Shown here: positions 4,058 to 7,138 of the stretch, one piece after another
Layout: each line of letters begins with the position of its first letter
Numbering within the stretch: position 1 is the stretch's first letter
NCBI GenBank assembly: GCA_013139935.1
Contig: WSZX01000418.1
Location: 1 to 7,138, forward strand
Length of the DNA: 7,138 nt
Reading direction: 5' to 3'
Source of the DNA: Ardenticatenales bacterium
GTDB taxonomy: Bacteria > Chloroflexota > Anaerolineae > Promineifilales > UBA4811
Program-made: the position numbers and the translations under genes
The notes under the pieces: model-generated
The model's database searches: none
What the model saw: only the letters and a program-made list of their open reading frames with translations
What the model was told of the DNA's origin: nothing

Positions 4058-7000
4058 CTAGCCCCCCGTATGCACCACTCGAATTCGCACGGGATCGCTC
4101 TGGGTCGAGTTTCCGGCCGCGTCGTATGCGACCGCATGGATGATGTGGCTCCCCACGGCGCCGTTTATGACCCATTGGTAAGTGAAAGGAGCCACGGCGC
4201 TGGTGCCCACCGGTCTGTTGTTCAGAAAGAACTCAACCCGATCCATGGAGACATTGTCGTGCGCCAACGGCTGAACGGTCACCCATTCATCGTCCGGCAG
4301 CAGGAACTCTTGATCCGCCAGAGGAAAGGCGAGCTCGATCTCCGGCGGGGTGCTATCCACCGTCACCTGGACCGTAGCTTGTTCAAAGGATTGATCGTGG
4401 CGCACGGCCGTGAGTTGCAGGCTATAGAGGCCATCCAACCCACTTGCGTCCCAGACCTCCAGTAGTTCGTTGTCGCGCGGTTCGGTGTGTTCGCTGCCGA
4501 TCAGTTGCCAGGCACTTGGGTTCAGTCCGCTGCCAAAGGCAAGCCGGTAGTAGGCCAGGTTGTCCAACTGCACGCTGCCCACCAGCTCCACCTGCCCGGT
4601 CACGTAAGAGTACGAGAGCGGCGAAAAGATGGCGACCGGCCCGGCGCCGGGAGCAGGCCCCTGAATCGTGTCATACTCGGTGGGAGGTTGGGGCCAGCGT
4701 TCTCGTTCTTCTTCGCTCAGGCTTGCCAACCAGTCAGCCGCCTCTGGCGGCAGCACGGCATACACTCTCTCCTCCACCAGTTCCTGCGGCGTAAAGACGG
4801 TGGCCAATTTGTCGGTCTCTAGGTTTATCCGCACCGCCTGATAGATGGTATCCGCGGCAGTCGGCTCGGTGCCGCTGATAAAGTACTCTAGTCTGGCGGG
4901 GCACCATTGAGTAGGCAGCAGGCCGGAGGTGGCACAGACCGACATCTGCGTGATGCCCGGCGGCACACCGGAGCCACTCCAGGTTTGTATGTCTTCTTCC
5001 AGCAGGGCATAGCTCATAAGGGCATTCCAGATGGGGGCCGCTCCCTTGGAGCCGGGGAGATTCTCCATCGGAGTGTTGTCGCTGTTGCCCACCCAGACGC
5101 CGGTAACAAGCTGCGGGGCATAGCCGATGGTCCAGGCGTCCCGATAATCATTGGTAGTTCCGGTCTTGGCGGCCGCCGGCCGGCCGCCGGGCAATTCGAG
5201 CGCGTTCGGACAGCCAAACGCGGGGCAGCGCCCCTCTCTGTCCGACATGATGCTGTTCATCAACCAAGCAAGCTGGGGGGTGAGGATCTCGCGCCGGCGC
5301 GGTTGAGTATATTGATAGATTGTATCCCCGTGTCTGTCTTCCACATGTAGGATCGATACGGGGTCCAGCTCTCGGTACCCAAAGCGCCGGTTCTGTTCCG
5401 GCCGCTCCCGTCCAATCATCACCCCTAGATTGTCAAAGACGCCGAAAGCATAGGTCATGTCAAGCAATCTGACCTCGCCGCAGCCCAGCGTCAGCGCTAG
5501 CCCGCACTCGGTGCCGTGCTCAATGGTGGTGATCCCCATGTGATGGGCGGTACGGATAACATTATCCACTCCCACCCAGTCCATCACGATCACGGCCGGC
5601 AGATTGTAAGAGTTGGCCAGCGCCGAGCGCAGGCTCACCGGGCCATGATCACGCCGGTCGTAGTTGGCCGGAGGCCAAAAGGCCGGCGGACCAGGCGGCA
5701 CGGCCGCTTTGACGTCCAGGATCATGGTTGCCGGCGTGTATCCCTGGGCCAAAGCAGTGACATAGGTAAAGGGCTTGAACGAAGAGCCGGGTTGCCGATA
5801 GGCCAGCGACACGTTGAACTGGCCGTCAATGCTTTCGTCCCAATAGTCCAGGCTACCCACCATCACGAGGATTTCGCCGGTGCGCGGATCCAGCGCCACC
5901 ACGGACGCATTGCTGACGTGATGATCTTGATTCAGGTCAGCTTGGCTAAGCGGGGGTAAGAACTCGGCCGCCGCGCACGCAGCAGACTCATCGGCCGCCA
6001 GAGCCCCCGTTTCCTGGCCTGAGAGGCGGGCCACGTGCACCCGCGCCACGCACTCGGCCTGGCGATGCAGTTCCAGGTCAATAGTGGTGATAACCTTCAG
6101 CCCGCCCTTGTACACCAGAGTTTCGCCGAACATCTCCTCCAGTTGCTTGCGAGCGTAAATGCTAAAGTGGGGAGCAACGATATCATACCGCTCTTCGACG
6201 CCGCCCGCATAGGCCAACGGAGTGAACTTGGCCTGGACCATCTGTTCCTCGGTGATATATCCATCGCGCAGCATGAATTCCAGCACCAGATGCTGCCGTT
6301 TGATCGCTCCCTCCAAATTATCAAAAGGATTCTGGACGAAATGCTGAGGGATAGGAGCGAGCATGGCCGCCTCTGGCAGCGTCAAGTCGCTGGCTGATTT
6401 GCCAAAGTAGACCTGAGCTGCTGCCTCAATCCCGTAGGCCAGATTCCCGTAAAAGTTCGTGTTGAGATACCATTCCAGGACTTGTTCCTTCTCGTATCGA
6501 CGTGATATCTCCATCGCCAGCAGCAACTCGCGCGCCTTGCGCTCATAGTCCTGCAGCGTGGGCCCCTCTTCGCCCACGATCCGATCCTCCGGGTCGATGA
6601 GCGCATTCTTGACCAACTGCTGGGTGATGGAGCTTCCCCCCTGCACCTCCTCGCCGCGCAAGTTGGACACAAGAGCGCGACCGATACCTTCGAGGTCATA
6701 CCCTTTGTTCTCCCAAAAGGATTTGTCCTCGCTGGAAACTGTGGCGTCGATCAGGTTCTGGGGAACAGCCCCAATAGGAATCCATTGACGGTCGCCGCCG
6801 CTAGGGTCAATCACTTCATAGAGCAGGACCTGTCCGGTCCGATCATAGATCTTGGTGGTCTGGAAAGCGGTGTCGGTATCGATCTCTACTTTCTCGATGT
6901 CGGACGGGTCGGGGAGATCCTGAGTGACATGGGCATAGACACCGGCCGCCGCTGCGACCGTCGCGCCCACGCCGAGCACGACGATCACGATGATGCCGAG

Positions 7001-7099
7001 CAAGCCAATTCCAATGACCTGAAAGAATATCGCCAGCACCGGCCCGCTTCCTTTGGTACGGCGCCTGCGTCTTCTCAGGATATCGGTTGCACGTGTCAT
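4058..7099 (-). CDS. Bifunctional class A penicillin-binding protein (transglycosylase/transpeptidase) with C-terminal Ig-like domains
   Basis: This 1013-residue PBP1A-type enzyme polymerises lipid II and cross-links peptidoglycan on the outer face of the membrane. A short basic cytoplasmic tail (RRRRRRTK) precedes one membrane helix (about 21-55). The GT51 domain (about 85-295) has EDKSFWENKG (124-133, catalytic Glu124), GGSSITQQLVKN (154-165), KARELLLAMEISRR (188-201) and EWYLNTNFYG. The histidine often seen in the first motif is asparagine (N131). The transpeptidase domain (about 395-695) has SSFK (439-442, nucleophile Ser439), SYN (497-499) and KTGTTN (645-650), so both activities look intact. 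A linker with VCATSGLLPTQWCP (721-734) leads to two beta-rich, Ig-like modules (about 821-916 and 918-1010), perhaps for wall binding. The eight cysteines fall in four close pairs in the extracellular part. ATG 7099 has no Shine-Dalgarno sequence but a promoter only 7 bases upstream. The stop at 4058-4060 faces the glycosyltransferase remnant. Confidence 0.95.
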   Translation of the reverse strand: MTRATDILRRRRRRTKGSGPVLAIFFQVIGIGLLGIIVIVVLGVGATVAAAAGVYAHVTQDLPDPSDIEKVEIDTDTAFQTTKIYDRTGQVLLYEVIDPSGGDRQWIPIGAVPQNLIDATVSSEDKSFWENKGYDLEGIGRALVSNLRGEEVQGGSSITQQLVKNALIDPEDRIVGEEGPTLQDYERKARELLLAMEISRRYEKEQVLEWYLNTNFYGNLAYGIEAAAQVYFGKSASDLTLPEAAMLAPIPQHFVQNPFDNLEGAIKRQHLVLEFMLRDGYITEEQMVQAKFTPLAYAGGVEERYDIVAPHFSIYARKQLEEMFGETLVYKGGLKVITTIDLELHRQAECVARVHVARLSGQETGALAADESAACAAAEFLPPLSQADLNQDHHVSNASVVALDPRTGEILVMVGSLDYWDESIDGQFNVSLAYRQPGSSFKPFTYVTALAQGYTPATMILDVKAAVPPGPPAFWPPANYDRRDHGPVSLRSALANSYNLPAVIVMDWVGVDNVIRTAHHMGITTIEHGTECGLALTLGCGEVRLLDMTYAFGVFDNLGVMIGRERPEQNRRFGYRELDPVSILHVEDRHGDTIYQYTQPRRREILTPQLAWLMNSIMSDREGRCPAFGCPNALELPGGRPAAAKTGTTNDYRDAWTIGYAPQLVTGVWVGNSDNTPMENLPGSKGAAPIWNALMSYALLEEDIQTWSGSGVPPGITQMSVCATSGLLPTQWCPARLEYFISGTEPTAADTIYQAVRINLETDKLATVFTPQELVEERVYAVLPPEAADWLASLSEEERERWPQPPTEYDTIQGPAPGAGPVAIFSPLSYSYVTGQVELVGSVQLDNLAYYRLAFGSGLNPSAWQLIGSEHTEPRDNELLEVWDASGLDGLYSLQLTAVRHDQSFEQATVQVTVDSTPPEIELAFPLADQEFLLPDDEWVTVQPLAHDNVSMDRVEFFLNNRPVGTSAVAPFTYQWVINGAVGSHIIHAVAYDAAGNSTQSDPVRIRVVHTGG

Positions 7100-7106
7100 G
7101 ACATCA

Positions 7107-7136
7107 ACTATACCATGCCAATGGGGCAGGAGGCAA
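7107..7136 (-). promoter_or_regulatory. Promoter of the PBP1A gene, placed for a leaderless mRNA
   Basis: The minus strand carries TTGCCT (7131-7136, four of six -35 bases), an 18-base spacer ending in TGG, and TATAGT (7107-7112, five of six -10 bases), making an extended -10. TATAGT is followed by seven bases and then ATG 7099, so transcription should begin at or one base before the A of the start codon. No Shine-Dalgarno sequence lies in between. Confidence 0.7.
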
Positions 7137-7138
7137 GC

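Noticed and set aside
3594..4137. Two minus-strand open frames (138 and 92 codons) across the glycosyltransferase remnant
   Set aside because: Both are antisense to the phospholipase-like tail or the GT2 remnant, whose family patterns are on the plus strand. Their translations show no motif.
5167..5192. Very GC-rich, partly palindromic patch within the PBP1A gene
   Set aside because: It simply encodes the PGGRPAAAKTG region before the transpeptidase KTG motif; perfect symmetry is only about 10 bp.
1..7138. CRISPR arrays, tRNA or rRNA genes, insertion sequences, defence systems
   Set aside because: No regularly spaced repeats, no tRNA T-loop-like sequences, no transposase or nuclease motifs, and no terminal inverted repeats were seen.

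Overview
The window looks like a chromosomal stretch from a GC-rich bacterium, most likely a member of the Chloroflexota (Anaerolineae-like). This is a judgement from protein style: a bifunctional class A penicillin-binding protein with C-terminal Ig-like domains, a short cytosolic PF00882-type protein beginning MPTPFTHL, and an FHA protein with a long proline-rich linker and one C-terminal membrane helix. No marker gene settles the taxonomy.

Layout. At the left edge is the 3' end of a plus-strand membrane protein, possibly a major facilitator transporter. It ends tail-to-tail, with a few bases of overlap, against a minus-strand FHA-domain membrane protein. Just upstream of that, on the same strand, is a full-length NfeD-family membrane serine protease. 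The FHA gene has its own near-consensus promoter, whose -35 box lies inside the last codons of nfeD. A 433-base non-coding gap separates nfeD from a divergent plus-strand gene for a zinc-dependent phospholipase C-like protein. The gap holds both promoters and a perfect 24-bp palindrome just upstream of the phospholipase-like gene. After that gene comes a decayed family 2 glycosyltransferase: its N-terminal and C-terminal parts lie in different frames and the middle is missing. The right half is one large minus-strand gene for a class A penicillin-binding protein, complete from start to stop.

Function. The intact genes point to the cell envelope: peptidoglycan synthesis (PBP1A), membrane protein quality control (NfeD) and phosphothreonine-dependent signalling at the membrane (FHA). 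There is no sign that they form one dedicated pathway. Expression signals are unusually readable. Three starts have extended -10 (TGn) promoters. Two of these (PBP1A and the phospholipase-like gene) have the -10 box only 7 to 9 bases from the ATG and no Shine-Dalgarno sequence, which suggests leaderless or near-leaderless mRNAs. nfeD and probably the FHA gene have ordinary leaders with Shine-Dalgarno sites.

I see no CRISPR array, tRNA, rRNA, insertion sequence, phage gene or recognisable defence system. The points most worth a second look are the glycosyltransferase remnant, the palindrome, the leaderless starts and the promoter embedded in nfeD.
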